A DNA stretch of 64,000 nucleotides, from positions 62,001 to 126,000 of the forward strand of contig JYOE01000003.1 in NCBI GenBank assembly GCA_000955875.1, written 5' to 3'. The DNA comes from Terrabacter sp. 28 (GTDB taxonomy: Bacteria > Actinomycetota > Actinomycetes > Actinomycetales > Dermatophilaceae). The translations under genes and the position numbers were made by a program. Of the stretch, positions 56,099 through 63,899 are shown in pieces (the stretch's first letter is position 1; each line of letters starts with the position of its first letter). Below the pieces are notes generated by a model. That model saw only the letters and a program-made list of their open reading frames with translations. It did not search any database and was not told the origin of the DNA.

Positions 56099-58572
56099 CG
56101 ACGCAGATGTTCGGCGCGCCGATCAGGCGCAAGGAGGACCCGCGGCTCGTCACCGGCGGCGGCCGCTACCTCGACGACCTCGGCCACGACGCCCTCGCCG
56201 CCGCCTTCGTGCGCAGCCCGCACGCCCACGCCCGCATCGTCGACATCGACGCGTCCGACGCGATCGACGTCGAGGGTGTCGTCGGCATCTACGTGCACGA
56301 GGACCTCCCCGGCCGTGTCGGCGAGCCCCTCCCGCTGCTCATCCCGCACCCGACCCTGACCCACGGCCGCACCGGCTACGCCCTCGCCCGTGACGAGGTC
56401 AACCACGTCGGCGAGCCCGTGGCGATGGTCGTGGCGACCGACCGCTACGTCGCCGAGGACGCCTGCCAGCGCATCCGCGTCACCTACGAGCAGCTGCCCG
56501 TCGTCGTCGGCATCGAGTCGGCGCGCGACGGCGAGCGCCTCGTCCACGACGACGTGCCCGGCAACGTCGCCGCGCACATGCTGCAGGAGGTCGGCGACGT
56601 CGACGCGGCCCTCGCGACGGCGCCGCACACCCTCGCGCTCGAGCTCGACATCGAGCGCAGCGCCTGCATGCCCATGGAGGGCAAGGGCGTCTACGCCCGC
56701 TGGGACCGCGAGCGCGGCGAGCTGCGGATGTACTCCTCCACCCAGACGTCGACGGGGGTGCGGGCCGCCGTCGCCGCGAAGCTCGACCTGCCGCTCGCCA
56801 AGGTCGAGTGCATCGCGCCCGACGTCGGCGGCGGATTCGGCGTCAAGATCATGCACCCGTGGCCCGAGGAGGTGCTCGTCCCCTGGGCCGCACGGCTGCT
56901 CGACCAGCCGGTCAAGTGGGCCGAGGACCGCCGCGAGCACTTCATCGGCTCGGCGCACGAGCGCGGCCAGCTGCAGCAGGTCACCGTCGGCTTCGACGAC
57001 GAGGGCCGCGTGCTCGGCCTCGACGTGAAGTTCTGGCACGACAACGGCGCCTACACCCCCTACGGCATCATCGTCCCGATCATCACCTCGACCCAGCTGC
57101 TGGGGCCCTACAAGCCCGGCGCCTACCGCTGCGAGTTCTGGTCGCTCTACACGAACACCGTTCTCGTGACGCCCTACCGGGGCGCCGGCCGACCGCAGGG
57201 CTGCTTCGCGATGGAGCGCACGATGGACGCCATCGCCGACGCCCTCGGCCTCGACCGGGCGGAGGTGCGCTCGCGCAACTTCATCCTGCCGAGCGAGATG
57301 CCCTACGACCACGGCCTGCTCTTCCAGGACGGCCGCCCGCTCAGGTACGACTCGGGCGACTTCCCGGCCAGCCTGGCCAAGCTCAAGCAGCTCGTGGGCT
57401 GGGACGACTTCGCCGACTACCGGCGTTCGGCCGAGGCGGAGGGACGCAAGGTCGGGCTCGGGATCGGTTGCTATGTCGAGGGAACCGGTGTCGGGCCCTA
57501 CGAGGGCGGCCACATCCAGGTCGAGACGAGCGGCCGCGTCAACGTGTCCACCGGCCTGACGTCGCAGGGCCAGGGCCACGAGACCGTCTTCGCCCAGATC
57601 GTCGCCGAGGAGCTCGGCGTACGCCTCGAGGACGTCCACGTGACCACCGGCGACACCCGCAAGATGCCGTATGCCGTCGGCACCTTCGCGTCGCGCGCCG
57701 CCGTCATGAGCGGCAGCGCCATCGCGATCGCGACCCGCAAGGTGCGCGAGAAGGCCCTGCGCATCGCCGCCGACGCCCTCGAGGTGTCTCCCGACGACCT
57801 CGAGATCGTCGAGGGAACCGTGCGCGTCAAGGGCGCCCCGGCGACGTCGATGAGCCTCGGCACCGTCTCGGTGCTGTCCAACCCGCTTAGGTACGCGTTC
57901 GACGAGGCCGCCCGCGCCGCAACGCAGTTCGCCGGAACCTTCGACCCCGACAAGCCGCCGGTCGCCGAGGGCGAGGAGCCCGGGCTCGAGGGCAAGGGCT
58001 TCTACTCCCCCACGCAGGCCACCTTCGCCAACGGCATGCACGCCGCGATCGTCGAGACCGACCCGGTCACGGCCGAGATCAAGATCCTGCGCTACTGCGT
58101 CATCCACGACTGCGGCACGATGATCAACCCGATGATCGTCGAGGGTCAGGTGCACGGCGGCGTCGCGCAGGGGGTCGGCGGCGCGCTCTACGAGCGGATG
58201 GCCTACGACGAGTCGGGGCAGCTGCTCAACGCGAGCTTCATGGACTTCCTCATGCCCTACGCCTCCGAGGTGCCGACGGTGGAGGCCGACCACCTCGAGA
58301 CACCGTCACCGCTGAACCCGTTGGGCATCAAGGGTGCCGGCGAGGCCGGGTGCATCCCCGTGTCGGCCGTCATCGCCTCCGCCATCGAGGACGCCGAGGG
58401 CTTCCCCATCGCCCGCATGCCGATCTCGCCCAACGACCTGTGGGAGCTGCGCCGCCGGCACGCCGCCGGCGAGGTCCCCTCCCTGCACCGTCAGGCCAAC
58501 ACTGCACGCTCGTCCAGCTCGTCCAGCTCGTCCAGCTCGTCCAGCACGTCACCGAAGGAGCCGACGTCATGA
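56095..58572 (+). CDS. Molybdenum hydroxylase catalytic subunit (CoxL form II / xanthine dehydrogenase-like)
   Basis: An 825-residue molybdopterin-cytosine-dinucleotide-type catalytic subunit. G-G-G-F-G-V-K (about 243-249), the active-site loop P-Y-R-G-A-G-R-P (about 361-368), G-Q-G-Q-G-H-E-T (about 480-487) and C-terminal G-I-K-G-A-G-E-A-G-C (about 745-754, with the conserved Glu) are present. The Y-R-G-A-G-R loop marks form II; the Cys of true CO dehydrogenase (form I) is absent, so the substrate is probably a purine or other N-heterocycle. The C-terminus ends in a run of serines from a 9-bp tandem repeat. Confidence 0.92.
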   Translation: MTTQMFGAPIRRKEDPRLVTGGGRYLDDLGHDALAAAFVRSPHAHARIVDIDASDAIDVEGVVGIYVHEDLPGRVGEPLPLLIPHPTLTHGRTGYALARDEVNHVGEPVAMVVATDRYVAEDACQRIRVTYEQLPVVVGIESARDGERLVHDDVPGNVAAHMLQEVGDVDAALATAPHTLALELDIERSACMPMEGKGVYARWDRERGELRMYSSTQTSTGVRAAVAAKLDLPLAKVECIAPDVGGGFGVKIMHPWPEEVLVPWAARLLDQPVKWAEDRREHFIGSAHERGQLQQVTVGFDDEGRVLGLDVKFWHDNGAYTPYGIIVPIITSTQLLGPYKPGAYRCEFWSLYTNTVLVTPYRGAGRPQGCFAMERTMDAIADALGLDRAEVRSRNFILPSEMPYDHGLLFQDGRPLRYDSGDFPASLAKLKQLVGWDDFADYRRSAEAEGRKVGLGIGCYVEGTGVGPYEGGHIQVETSGRVNVSTGLTSQGQGHETVFAQIVAEELGVRLEDVHVTTGDTRKMPYAVGTFASRAAVMSGSAIAIATRKVREKALRIAADALEVSPDDLEIVEGTVRVKGAPATSMSLGTVSVLSNPLRYAFDEAARAATQFAGTFDPDKPPVAEGEEPGLEGKGFYSPTQATFANGMHAAIVETDPVTAEIKILRYCVIHDCGTMINPMIVEGQVHGGVAQGVGGALYERMAYDESGQLLNASFMDFLMPYASEVPTVEADHLETPSPLNPLGIKGAGEAGCIPVSAVIASAIEDAEGFPIARMPISPNDLWELRRRHAAGEVPSLHRQANTARSSSSSSSSSSSSTSPKEPTS
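58509..58553 (+). repeat. 9-bp tandem repeat, five copies, in the catalytic-subunit gene
   Basis: Five exact copies of CTCGTCCAG (58509-58553) encode a polyserine stretch just before the C-terminus of the catalytic subunit. Because the unit is a multiple of three, length changes would keep the frame. Confidence 0.95.
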
Positions 58573-59240
58573 AGATCTCCGGATCCGCGACCCTCGCGTC
58601 CGATCCCCAGCAGGTCTGGGACGCCTTCCACGACCCTGCCGTGCTCGCCCGCTGCCTCCCCGGCTGCGAGCGCCTCACCGAGCTCGGCCCCGACCACTAC
58701 GCGATGACCGTCACGGCGGGCGTGGCCGCGATCAAGGGCACCTACGACGGCGAGGTCTCGCTGCGCGACCCGCAGCACCCCGACTCCTTCACGATGAAGG
58801 CCTCCGGCGCAGGCGCTCCCGGCACCGTCGACGCCGACGTCGTCGTGCGGCTCGCGCCCGGCGCGGCCGGCGGCACCGACCTCACCTACGACGCCGATGC
58901 AGCGGTCGGTGGCGTCATCGGCGGCGTCGGGCAGCGCATGCTCGCCGGCGTGACGAAGAAGATGGCCGGACAGTTCTTCTCGGCGGTCGACGCCGACATC
59001 GCCGGCGTCCGCCCGGGCGCAGCAGCCCCGAGCGGGACCGCGCCCGCGGCACCCGCGGCAGCAGGCGGCATACCTGCTGGGTCTGCCGTCACGCAGCCGA
59101 GCGGCACGGGCACCGTGTATGCCGGCCGGCCCGCCCCCGCTGAGGGGTCCAGAGTTCGCGACTACGCCCTCGGGGTCGTCACCGGGGGCGTGGTCGCGAT
59201 CGTCGGCGTCGTCGTCGGCTGGGCGATCGGGAGGGGCTGA
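58569..59240 (+). CDS. CoxG-like SRPBCC protein with C-terminal membrane anchor
   Basis: A 223-residue protein of the CoxG (carbon monoxide dehydrogenase subunit G) family. Residues 1-150 form the SRPBCC fold (M-K-I-S-G-S-A-T-L, L-P-G-C-E-R-L near 31-37, and K-G-T-Y-D-G-E-V near 57-64). A Pro/Ala-rich linker (153-195) and a membrane helix (about 200-220) follow. CoxG recruits the molybdenum hydroxylase to the membrane in CO oxidisers, so a similar anchoring role is likely. ATG 58569 overlaps the catalytic-subunit stop by 4 nt. Confidence 0.88.
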   Translation: MKISGSATLASDPQQVWDAFHDPAVLARCLPGCERLTELGPDHYAMTVTAGVAAIKGTYDGEVSLRDPQHPDSFTMKASGAGAPGTVDADVVVRLAPGAAGGTDLTYDADAAVGGVIGGVGQRMLAGVTKKMAGQFFSAVDADIAGVRPGAAAPSGTAPAAPAAAGGIPAGSAVTQPSGTGTVYAGRPAPAEGSRVRDYALGVVTGGVVAIVGVVVGWAIGRG

Positions 59241-59242
59241 CG

Positions 59243-60166
59243 ATGCGCGCCTTCACCGCTGCCGCCGTGCAGGTGGCCCCCGTCCCCGAGAAGCTGTCGC
59301 CCGACACGATCCGCGCCAACATCGACGCGTGCATCGACATGACGCGCACGTGTGTCGAGGCCACCGGGGCCGAGCTCGTCGTGCTCCCCGAGACGGCGAC
59401 GACCGGCTTCACACCCGGCTGCTCCAAGGAGGAGCTCTGGGACCTCGTCACGGAGCTGCCCGGCGCGATGACCGAGCCGTTCCAGGCGGCGGCGCGCGAG
59501 CTCGGCGTGCACCTCTGCGTCGGCACCTACGAGCGCGGCCCCGAGCGCGGCGTCGTCTACAACTCGTCGGTGCTCATCGACCCCGCCGGCGAGGTGCTCG
59601 GCGTCTACCGCAAGACGCACCCGTTCTGCTCCGAGATCGTCACCGGCGGCGGCTGGGTCACGCCCGGCGACACCGTGACCGTGTGCGACACCGACCTCGG
59701 CCGCATCGGCATGATCATCTGCTTCGACGGCGACTACCCCGAGCTCTCGCGCATCCAGGCCGTGCAGGGCGCCGAGGTCATCTGCCGACCCTCGGCGCTG
59801 CTGCGCTCGGCCGACATCTGGGACCTCACCTCTCGGGCCCGCGCCTACGACAACCACGTCTACGTCATCGGCGCGAACGCGGTCGGGCAGGACCCCGCCG
59901 GGGTGCTCTACTTCGGCAACTCGCACATCGTCACCCCGGTGGGGCACATCGTGGCCAAGGCTGCGACGCACCCGGGCTGGGTCACCGCCCGCCTCGACCC
60001 GGCGGAGGCGCTGGCCTCGCTGACGCCGGGCTCGAACGTCGGCCAGGCGTTCGACCACCTGCGCGACCGCAACCTCGACCTCATCCGCAACCACCGGGCC
60101 GAGCTCGAGGGCGCCGCCGAGACGCCGTTCCCGCACGCCCCCATCCACCGCGGCGAGGCCGGCTGA
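59243..60166 (+). CDS. Carbon-nitrogen hydrolase (nitrilase superfamily)
   Basis: A 307-residue cytoplasmic amidohydrolase with the nitrilase-superfamily triad E50 (V-L-P-E-T-A), K124 (Y-R-K-T-H) and C160 (I-I-C-F-D-G-D-Y-P-E). Family members cleave amides, carbamoyl-amines or nitriles. Its place 2 bp after the CoxG gene in a purine locus suggests a ureide or carbamoyl-amine substrate, but the pocket cannot be read. The D-G-D-Y-P-E segment is of the aliphatic-amidase / carbamoyl-hydrolase type rather than plant nitrilase. Last gene of the catabolic operon; one family A repeat follows. Confidence 0.88.
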   Translation: MRAFTAAAVQVAPVPEKLSPDTIRANIDACIDMTRTCVEATGAELVVLPETATTGFTPGCSKEELWDLVTELPGAMTEPFQAAARELGVHLCVGTYERGPERGVVYNSSVLIDPAGEVLGVYRKTHPFCSEIVTGGGWVTPGDTVTVCDTDLGRIGMIICFDGDYPELSRIQAVQGAEVICRPSALLRSADIWDLTSRARAYDNHVYVIGANAVGQDPAGVLYFGNSHIVTPVGHIVAKAATHPGWVTARLDPAEALASLTPGSNVGQAFDHLRDRNLDLIRNHRAELEGAAETPFPHAPIHRGEAG

Positions 60167-60183
60167 CCCCCGCTTCGTCGCAT

Positions 60184-60202
60184 GGGAAGGTGAGCACTCG
60201 AC
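60184..60202 (-). repeat. Single family A repeat
   Basis: GTGAGCACTCGAC with upstream GGGAAG, in the 50-bp gap between the convergent nitrilase and regulator stops. Confidence 0.75.
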
Positions 60203-60216
60203 GGGTGGGGCGTGCG

Positions 60217-60594
60217 TCAGGGGGTGGGCGGTTCGCTGCTCTCGAACCGGCGGAGCAGCTCGCGGATCGCGGCCATCTCCTCGGAGAGGGCGTGCCGGCC
60301 GGCGCGGGTGATGGTGACCCACGTGCGGGGGCGCCTGCCGGCATACCCCTTCTCGACGTGCACGAGCCCGCTGCCGGCGAGCACCTCGATGTGCCGGCCG
60401 AGGTTGCCGTCGGTGAGGTCGAGCATCGACTTGAGGTAGGTGAAGTCGGCCCGCTCGGTCTCGGCGAGCACGGCGAGGATGCCGAGCCGCGCCTTCTGGT
60501 GCACGACGTCGTTGAGCCCGCTGGTCGGGTGCGGCGCCTCGTCCAGCGGGCCGTCGGCGGACGTCGCACCAGGCACGGTCTCCCGAGGAGTCAC
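60217..60594 (-). CDS. Winged-helix transcriptional regulator (HTH_27/PadR-like)
   Basis: A regulator of about 125 residues. The core reads V-H-Q-K-A-R-L-G-I-L-A-V-L (about 31-43), then L-K-S-M-L-D-L-T-D-G-N-L-G-R-H-I-E-V-L (HTH, about 54-72) and a basic wing Y-A-G-R-R-P-R-T-W-V-T-I-T. GTG 60594 overlaps the membrane-protein stop as GTGA and is preferred; ATG 60609 gives 5 more residues. It is cotranscribed downstream of a membrane protein, a common pairing for this regulator type. The dyad at 61411-61429 in front of the operon is its probable binding site. Confidence 0.87.
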   Translation of the reverse strand: MTPRETVPGATSADGPLDEAPHPTSGLNDVVHQKARLGILAVLAETERADFTYLKSMLDLTDGNLGRHIEVLAGSGLVHVEKGYAGRRPRTWVTITRAGRHALSEEMAAIRELLRRFESSEPPTP

Positions 60595-61367
60595 GGCTGC
60601 ACCGGCCATGGGACTGGTTGCCGAGCACCTGTGGAACGCCGGCTGCGCATCGCGACCACCATCAGCACCAGCCCGAGTGCAGCCATGACCACGACGTCGG
60701 CCTGGACGATCGCGTGCACCGACACCGCATCGGACAGCCCGACCAGACCGAGCAGGTCGCCGAACCGGTTGGTGAAGAACCCGAGGTGCGCCAGCGTCAC
60801 GACGACGCCGAAGACGACGACCCAGAGCGCGAGCCGGGGATCGTGTCGCCGTGCGGCGATGAGCAGCAGGGCGATGCCGATGAAGGCTGTGGGTGCCATG
60901 AACCCGACGATGCCGACCACGCTGACGAAGGCGAGAGGCGAGAACGGGAGCCCGAACGTCGCCAGGACGAAGAGGCCGAAACCTGCCGCGATCCACGCAC
61001 CGGACCTGGCGCCGGCGCCGACGCGACGACGGCTCCAGGCGAAGAGGACACCGATGAGCACGAGCCCTGCTGCCCCGACGGTGCCCCAGTAGCGGTCGAC
61101 GAGGTCGCCGAATGCCATCTCCTCGGGAGTCGCCGCGCGGGACTCTCCGGGGCCGAGGTCGGAGGCGATGACGTTCAGCTGGACGTACGAGAGGGCGGCG
61201 TAGCCGAGAGTCAGGACGCCGAGGACGAGGAGCGGGATCGCGAGGCCCCGAGCGTCCGCGCGGGCCGCCCGGCGCACGCCCTCGGTGCGCTCCAGGAGGC
61301 GGCGTGCCTCATCGGGGTCGAGTTCGGCGGACGAGGCTGGTGATGCGGCGTTGCCCGAGGTGTCCAT
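60591..61367 (-). CDS. Polytopic membrane protein paired with the winged-helix regulator
   Basis: A 258-residue membrane protein with a soluble N-terminal helix (D-P-D-E-A-R-R-L-L-E-R, 17-27) and about six membrane segments (44-65, 96-112, 126-141, 145-168, 178-198 and 214-240). Members of this group pair with PadR/HTH_27 regulators. No catalytic motif is visible, so function is unknown. It leads the two-gene operon; the ATG at 61367 is 44 bp from the palindromic operator. Confidence 0.75.
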   Translation of the reverse strand: MDTSGNAASPASSAELDPDEARRLLERTEGVRRAARADARGLAIPLLVLGVLTLGYAALSYVQLNVIASDLGPGESRAATPEEMAFGDLVDRYWGTVGAAGLVLIGVLFAWSRRRVGAGARSGAWIAAGFGLFVLATFGLPFSPLAFVSVVGIVGFMAPTAFIGIALLLIAARRHDPRLALWVVVFGVVVTLAHLGFFTNRFGDLLGLVGLSDAVSVHAIVQADVVVMAALGLVLMVVAMRSRRSTGARQPVPWPVQP

Positions 61368-61410
61368 GCGCGCCTCCTGAGGTGGGGCGTCCCTGTGCGC
61401 CCGGTGCGCT

Positions 61411-61429
61411 TACTCTGCATCGCAGAGTA
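61411..61429. promoter_or_regulatory. Perfect operator-like dyad upstream of the regulator operon
   Basis: TACTCTGC (61411-61418), ATC centre, GCAGAGTA (61422-61429): perfect 8-bp arms with a 3-bp spacer, 44 bp in front of the membrane-protein start. The TACT-TG/CA-AGTA style resembles PadR-type operators known from other genomes. Confidence 0.7.
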
Positions 61430-61465
61430 GTCACCCGTCAAGAGCACTCTCCGACGACGATCAAC

Positions 61466-61488
61466 GGACGGATTGCTTTCTCGATGGG
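61466..61488 (+). repeat. Family B repeat copy
   Basis: GGACGGATTGCTTTCTCGAT followed by GGG (61466-61488), the same core as the palindrome at 52605-52682, in the gap between the operator and the lipoprotein gene. Confidence 0.7.
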
Positions 61489-61607
61489 GTGGGGCGGGCG
61501 TTCTCGCGCGAAAAGGCCGTTCGTCGGCGTGGGGACCCGGGCGCTGGGAGACTGGATGGTGCGCTCTCCGGAGCCCCGGGGAGCCGCCCGTGCACCGGGG
61601 GTTCACC

Positions 61608-62504
61608 ATGCAAGGTCGGACACGTCGCGCTCTTCTGCTGGTCTGCGGTGTCGCCCTCGCGGCCGCCGCCCTGACCGCCTGCTCATCCGCGTCGGGCCAG
61701 CCACCGCCGACGACGGCGACCGCCTCCACGCCGACGGCCCTGCCGACGCTCGAGCCCGAGAAGCAGGTCGTCGTCAAGGGCAAGACCCTCGTCACGCGGT
61801 GTGCGGGCCGCGGCCCGTCGGTCATCCTCGTGAGCGGCTACGCCTCGCCCATGGAGTCGTGGGACCCGGTCCAGGCCCGCATCGCCGCAGGTGCACGGAC
61901 CTGCACCTACGACCGACTCGGCATCGGACTCAGTGACCCGCCACCGGACATCCAGGACTTCGACGACCTGGCCGTCCAGCTCGACGGCGTCATCACGGGG
62001 CTGAAACTGCCCCGCCCCGTCGTCGTGGTCGCCCACTCCATGGGCGGACCCCTCGCCTACACGTGGGCGGCCGCCCACCCCCAGGACGCTCATGCCATGG
62101 TCCTGCTCGACCCGTCCACCCCCACGTACGACGCCTGGTTCGTCACCCACCTGCCCAAGCCCGATGTCGGCAACCCGGACATCAGCAACCTGCTCCGCGC
62201 CGTCGCCTTCGACCGGGACCCGAAGACGAACCGCGAGAGCCTCGACCCGAAGGCGCTGGATCGCGTCGCACGCCTGCCCGTCGTGAACGTGCCGATGCGC
62301 ATCATCGAGGCCGGGCGCGACGACGGTGGACCCCTTCCGGGCATGGACTCCACGGCCCTGCGCGAGGCCTGGCGGGCGGGCCACCGATGGCTCGCAGGAC
62401 GGTCGTCGGACGGCAGCGTCATCGTGTCGCAGCGATCAACGCACTACGTGCAGGGCGATGACCCCGACCTCGTCGTGAAGACGGTGAACGAGATGCTGCG
62501 GTGA
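61608..62504 (+). CDS. Alpha/beta-hydrolase lipoprotein
   Basis: A 298-residue exported hydrolase. A signal peptide ends in a lipobox L-T-A-C (about residues 19-22), so the protein is anchored to the outer face of the membrane. The alpha/beta-hydrolase core shows V-S-G-Y (oxyanion region), the nucleophile motif A-H-S-M-G-G (Ser near residue 145), D-R-L-G-I-G-L-S-D, an acidic residue in E-A-G-R-D-D, and a late His in S-T-H-Y-V. Substrate unknown; ester or lactone hydrolysis likely. ATG 61608 follows GGGGG. The stop overlaps the next start by 4 nt. Confidence 0.88.
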   Translation: MQGRTRRALLLVCGVALAAAALTACSSASGQPPPTTATASTPTALPTLEPEKQVVVKGKTLVTRCAGRGPSVILVSGYASPMESWDPVQARIAAGARTCTYDRLGIGLSDPPPDIQDFDDLAVQLDGVITGLKLPRPVVVVAHSMGGPLAYTWAAAHPQDAHAMVLLDPSTPTYDAWFVTHLPKPDVGNPDISNLLRAVAFDRDPKTNRESLDPKALDRVARLPVVNVPMRIIEAGRDDGGPLPGMDSTALREAWRAGHRWLAGRSSDGSVIVSQRSTHYVQGDDPDLVVKTVNEMLR

Positions 62505-63805
62505 CGTCGACCGCGTCATCGGCCCGCGCAGGTCCGGGACGGTTCCTCATGGTCGCCATCGACGCCGGCGGCACCCTGCCACCCATGATGGGCGTGGCCG
62601 CAGAGCTCGTGAGGCGTGGGCACGAGGTGCTGGTCCTCGCGGACCCCACGGCGGCGGACGTGGCGCGGGCGGCCGGCTGCCGCTACCTGAGCTGGCAGAC
62701 CGCACCACAGATCGGTTCCGTCGCCGAGCAGACCGCGATGATCACCGAGTTCGAGACCGGCAGCCCCCTCAGGAGGCTCCGTCGCGTCCGGGAACGGGTG
62801 CTCGTCGGACCAGCGGGCTTCTTCGCCCGCGACGTCATCGACGCCGCGACCCGTCATGCGGCGGACGCGGTGCTCGTCGAGGGCACGGTGCCCGGCATGG
62901 TCATCGGCGCGGAAGCGACAGGGCGTCCGTTCGCGGCCCTCATGGCCAACATCTACGCCCGCCCGACGCGCGGCCTCCCACCCTTCGGCACCGGCTGGCC
63001 GCAGGCGCGCGGGCCCGTGGGCCGTGCCCGAGACGCCGCCGCGCTCTTCGCCGTTCAGGGCGCATCGAGCGGAATGACCAAGCAGCTCAACGCTGTTCGC
63101 GCGGCATACGGCCTCGGCCCCGTGGGCGAACTGCTCGGCATGCTCGACCACGCGAACGCGGTGCTGGTGCTCACCAGCCCGTCCTTCGACTTCGCCACCC
63201 CGCACCTGCCCGGCAACGTCCGCTACGTCGGGCCGCAGCTCGACGACCCCGGCTGGGCCGGGCACTGGGAGGACGACCCCGACGACACCCGGCCTCTCGT
63301 GCTCGTGGGTCTGAGCTCGGTCCACCAGGCCCAGACCGAGACGCTCGACCGCATCTGTGCGGCGCTCGGCCGGCTCCCGGTGCGCGGCCTCGTCACCACC
63401 GGTCGCGCCGTCGATCCGGAGGCCGTGTCGGCGCCGGCCAACGTCGACGTGGTCAGGTCCGCGCCGCACAGTCAGGTGCTGCGTCGGGCGGCCGCCGTCG
63501 TGACCCACGCCGGGCACGGCACGGTGATGCGCTCGCTCGCCGCCGGAGTCCCTCTCGTCTGCCTGCCGATGGGCCGTGACCAGAGGGACGACACCGTACG
63601 CGTGCTGCGCCTGGGTGCCGGCGTGCGGGAACGCTCCTCCGCCCCGCCGGAGCAGATCGCGGCCGCAGTGAGTCGCGTGCTCGAGGACGAGCGGTATGCT
63701 GTCGCCGCGCGGACGTTTGCGGCCGTGCTCGCCGAGGAGGCCCGGACCCGCCCGTCCGCCGCCGACGAGGCCGAAGCCCTGCTCGGGGTCTGCACGACCC
63801 GGTGA
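62501..63805 (+). CDS. GT1-family (UGT/macrolide-type) glycosyltransferase
   Basis: A 434-residue GT-B transferase of the YjiC/UGT type. The N-terminus F-L-M-V-A-I-D-A-G-G-T-L-P-P-M-M-G-V-A-A-E-L (15-36) is the acceptor domain start; the donor domain has V-V-T-H-A-G-H-G-T-V-M-R-S-L-A-A-G-V-P-L-V-C-L-P-M-G-R-D-Q (H-A-G-x-G-T motif and D-Q sugar pair). It transfers a sugar to a small molecule or lipid. GTG 62501 overlaps the hydrolase stop. The pair hydrolase-glycosyltransferase hints at modification and release of a hydrophobic compound, which is inference only. Confidence 0.88.
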   Translation: MTSTASSARAGPGRFLMVAIDAGGTLPPMMGVAAELVRRGHEVLVLADPTAADVARAAGCRYLSWQTAPQIGSVAEQTAMITEFETGSPLRRLRRVRERVLVGPAGFFARDVIDAATRHAADAVLVEGTVPGMVIGAEATGRPFAALMANIYARPTRGLPPFGTGWPQARGPVGRARDAAALFAVQGASSGMTKQLNAVRAAYGLGPVGELLGMLDHANAVLVLTSPSFDFATPHLPGNVRYVGPQLDDPGWAGHWEDDPDDTRPLVLVGLSSVHQAQTETLDRICAALGRLPVRGLVTTGRAVDPEAVSAPANVDVVRSAPHSQVLRRAAAVVTHAGHGTVMRSLAAGVPLVCLPMGRDQRDDTVRVLRLGAGVRERSSAPPEQIAAAVSRVLEDERYAVAARTFAAVLAEEARTRPSAADEAEALLGVCTTR

Positions 63806-63832
63806 CGGAGCGTTCTCTCGATCGCAATGGCG

Positions 63833-63895
63833 CCCCTCCAGAAGGCGATGCCAACCATCGAGAAGGCGAAGCCAACCATCGAGACAGCGATCCGT
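63833..63895 (+). repeat. Family B-like tandem array
   Basis: A 21-bp unit of the form CCATCGAGAAGGCGAAGCCA plus one base occurs about three times, the first copy shortened and the last continuing into ACAGCGATCCGTCCG. It fills the gap between the glycosyltransferase stop and the minus-strand partial gene. Confidence 0.65.
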
Positions 63896-63899
63896 CCGC

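Noticed and set aside
56095..58572. Call as true aerobic CO dehydrogenase large subunit
   Set aside because: The active-site loop is Y-R-G-A-G-R (form II) without the Cys of form I, and the genomic context is purine use.
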